Below are positions 62,302 to 64,000 of a DNA stretch of 64,000 nt, one piece after another (positions within the stretch are counted from its first letter, which is position 1; each line of letters opens with the position of its first letter). A model generated the notes under the pieces. That model saw only the letters and a list, made by a program, of their open reading frames with translations. It was not told the DNA's origin and made no database searches. Source of the DNA: Streptomyces aurantiogriseus (lineage in GTDB: Bacteria; Actinomycetota; Actinomycetes; Streptomycetales; Streptomycetaceae); the NCBI RefSeq assembly GCF_014649375.1, contig NZ_BMSX01000007.1, forward strand, positions 124,001-188,000, read 5' to 3'. Both the position numbers and the translations under genes were made by a program.

Positions 62302-64000
62302 TCACGCCCGCAGCATTTCCTCCAGCTTCCGCGCCACGGAGGCCGCCTCGTCGCCCGGCAGCGGCGCGCCCTCGGGCCCTGTGACGTAGAAGGCATCGAC
62401 CGCGTTGGCGCCGAGCGTGCTGACATGCGCACTGCGCACCCGCACTCCCGCGTCCTCCAGCGCCCGCCCGATCCGGAACAGCAGCCCCGGCGCGTCCTGA
62501 GCGCGGACCTCGATGACCGTGGCCAGGCGGGAGGCCGCCGAGGCGACCGTGACCCGCGGCGGAGGCGCGACCACGCCCCGTCGCCTCGGATAGGCCGCGT
62601 CGCGTTCCGCGAGCCGGCCGGCGATGTCCAGGGTGCCGTCCAGGGCGCGGACGAGATCGGCGCGGAGCCGGGCCGCCTGGGGCAGTGAGCCGTACTCCGC
62701 CGCGACCCGCCAGTTCAGCAGCAGGACGGAGCCCTCGACGCCGGACGGCAGGTCCAGGGCCCGCAGTTCCGCCGTGCGGACGGTCAGCCGGTGCATGGCG
62801 AGGACGCCGGCGACCGCGGGCAGCACGCCCGGCTGGTCGGGTACGGCGATCAGGAGCTCCACGCCGAGCGGCTCGGGATCGCCGGAGGGCTGTTCCCCGG
62901 CGGGATCGGCCGGCGGCTCGGTCTGCGCGCGCAGCGCCAGCACGGGGCTGCCCGTGGCGACCGCCTCGATGGCGAGTCGTTCCTGTTCGGCGGTGGCCGC
63001 GGCGGCCTCGGGCTCCTCGGGGGCGTCCCCGGCGAGCACCGCCGAGACCCGCTTGACCAGGTCGGCAACGAGCGAGCCCCGCCAGGACGACCAGGCGGCC
63101 GGGCCGGTGGCGAGGGCGTCCGCCTCGGTCAGGGCGTGCAGCAGCTCCAGGGTGCCCTGCGAGCCGACCGCCTCGGCGACCGACCGCACGGTGGCCGGAT
63201 CCTCCAGGTCACGCCGGGTGGCCGTCTCGATGAGCAGCAGGTGGTGGCGTACGAGGCCGGAGAGTACGGCGACGTCAGCGCGGTCGAAGCCGATGCGGGC
63301 GGCGACGTCCTTGGCGATGATCTCGCCGGCGACGGAGTGGTCGCCGGGCCAGCCCTTGCCGATGTCGTGCAGCAGCGCGGCGACCAGGAGGAGGTCGGGG
63401 CGGCTGACCCGGCGGGTGAACTCGGAGGCGCGCACGGCGGTCTCGATGAGGTGCCGGTCGACGGTCCAGATGTGCACGGCGTTGCGCTGCGGCCGGCAGC
63501 GCACCCGCTCCCAGTCGGGCAGCAGCCGGGTGATCAGCCCCTCGGCCTCCAGCGCCTCCCAGACCTCGATGGTGGGCTGCCCCGAGCCGAGCAGGGTGAC
63601 GAGCTGTTCGCGCGCCTCGGCGGGCCAGGGCGTGGGCAGGGGGCGCACGGTGGCCGCCAGGCGCCGTACGGCGTGCAGGGAGAGCGGAAGTCCGGCCTGC
63701 GCGGCGGCGGCCGCGGCGCGCAGAGGGAGCACGGGGTCGCGTTCGGGGCGCGCGGCGCGGGCGAGCACCACCTCGCCGTCCTGCTCCACCACCCCTTCGG
63801 CCAGCGGGGAGCGCTCGGCGACGGGTTTCCCGCCCCCGAGCATGGCGCGCAACCGCGGCCGCACGGCGCGCGACCTGAGCACGCGCCCCACTTCACGCCA
63901 GGTGACATCACTGGCGTACGAGATGACGCGCGCCGCCTCGTAGACCTGGCGCAGGAGCGTGTCCGCGTCCAGGAGGCCCAGCTCGGCCGCGACCTGGTCC
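62302..64000 (-). CDS. glnD: PII uridylyltransferase GlnD (partial, runs off the window)
   Basis: The visible 565 or so residues are the C-terminal two-thirds of GlnD: a domain with the HD motif LLHDIGKGWPGDHS near the middle and ACT domains, with LLIAVPDQPGVLPAVAGVLA and VIEVRAQDAPGLLFRIGRALEDAGV. The reading frame stays open through position 64000; the apparent start at 63891 is not real. In actinomycetes GlnD adds AMP to the PII protein GlnK in response to nitrogen state. The N-terminal nucleotidyltransferase domain lies outside. Confidence 0.92.
   Translation of the reverse strand, partial: DQVAAELGLLDADTLLRQVYEAARVISYASDVTWREVGRVLRSRAVRPRLRAMLGGGKPVAERSPLAEGVVEQDGEVVLARAARPERDPVLPLRAAAAAAQAGLPLSLHAVRRLAATVRPLPTPWPAEAREQLVTLLGSGQPTIEVWEALEAEGLITRLLPDWERVRCRPQRNAVHIWTVDRHLIETAVRASEFTRRVSRPDLLLVAALLHDIGKGWPGDHSVAGEIIAKDVAARIGFDRADVAVLSGLVRHHLLLIETATRRDLEDPATVRSVAEAVGSQGTLELLHALTEADALATGPAAWSSWRGSLVADLVKRVSAVLAGDAPEEPEAAAATAEQERLAIEAVATGSPVLALRAQTEPPADPAGEQPSGDPEPLGVELLIAVPDQPGVLPAVAGVLAMHRLTVRTAELRALDLPSGVEGSVLLLNWRVAAEYGSLPQAARLRADLVRALDGTLDIAGRLAERDAAYPRRRGVVAPPPRVTVASAASRLATVIEVRAQDAPGLLFRIGRALEDAGVRVRSAHVSTLGANAVDAFYVTGPEGAPLPGDEAASVARKLEEMLRA

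Overview
This is a high-GC actinobacterial chromosome segment, almost certainly from a Streptomyces. The evidence is strong G/C bias at third codon positions, frequent GTG starts, a WhiG sporulation sigma factor, four clustered type I signal peptidases, mycothiol-type enzymes and the gene order rpsB-tsf-pyrH-frr-cdsA. One end (64000) cuts through glnD.

Layout. 0.1-10.2 kb: a cytosolic 5'-nucleotidase, a mycothiol-dependent isomerase-like protein, an ABC exporter with a NarL-type two-component system, then an OmpR-type two-component system beside a very hydrophobic Streptomyces membrane protein. 10.5-14 kb: aldehyde dehydrogenase, Lrp/AsnC regulator and class III aminotransferase, a likely amine/GABA-type catabolic set. 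14.3-19.4 kb: an ABC/FtsX-like pair, a glyoxalase-fold protein, a LOG-family protein, an LAETG sortase substrate and a decayed isomerase gene. 19.4-23.4 kb: a thiamine ABC importer under a TPP riboswitch. 23.4-24.5 kb: rlmN.

24.52-36.06 kb is an integrated actinomycete integrative and conjugative element (AICE) of pSAM2 type. Its 42-bp imperfect attachment repeats overlap the start codon of rlmN, so insertion has split rlmN from its former upstream neighbour, an SRPBCC gene. Inside lie a low-GC cargo gene with a nuclease-like motif, a long palindrome, an HD-domain protein, a NUDIX (Pif-like) protein, an HTH regulator facing a one-way transfer operon (OB-like protein, FtsK-type TraB, small Spd proteins, a GGDEF protein), and a rep-xis-int module at the right end. 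Two hairpins with the same loop but different stems flank the GGDEF gene.

36.06-64 kb is conserved core: SRPBCC, cdsA, frr, pyrH, tsf, rpsB, an M23 peptidase, a TetR regulator, whiG, dprA, a ComM-like ATPase, a YraN protein, DUF2469, NUDIX, four lepB genes, rplS, trmD, rimM, a KH protein, rpsP, a zinc metalloprotease-like protein, an archaeal-type proS, a methyltransferase, a second-type ftsH, ffh and glnD. Between ffh and glnD is a decayed three-repeat array that resembles a type I-E CRISPR. Most of this block is transcribed leftward as translation and secretion operons. No rRNA or tRNA gene was recognised anywhere in the window.
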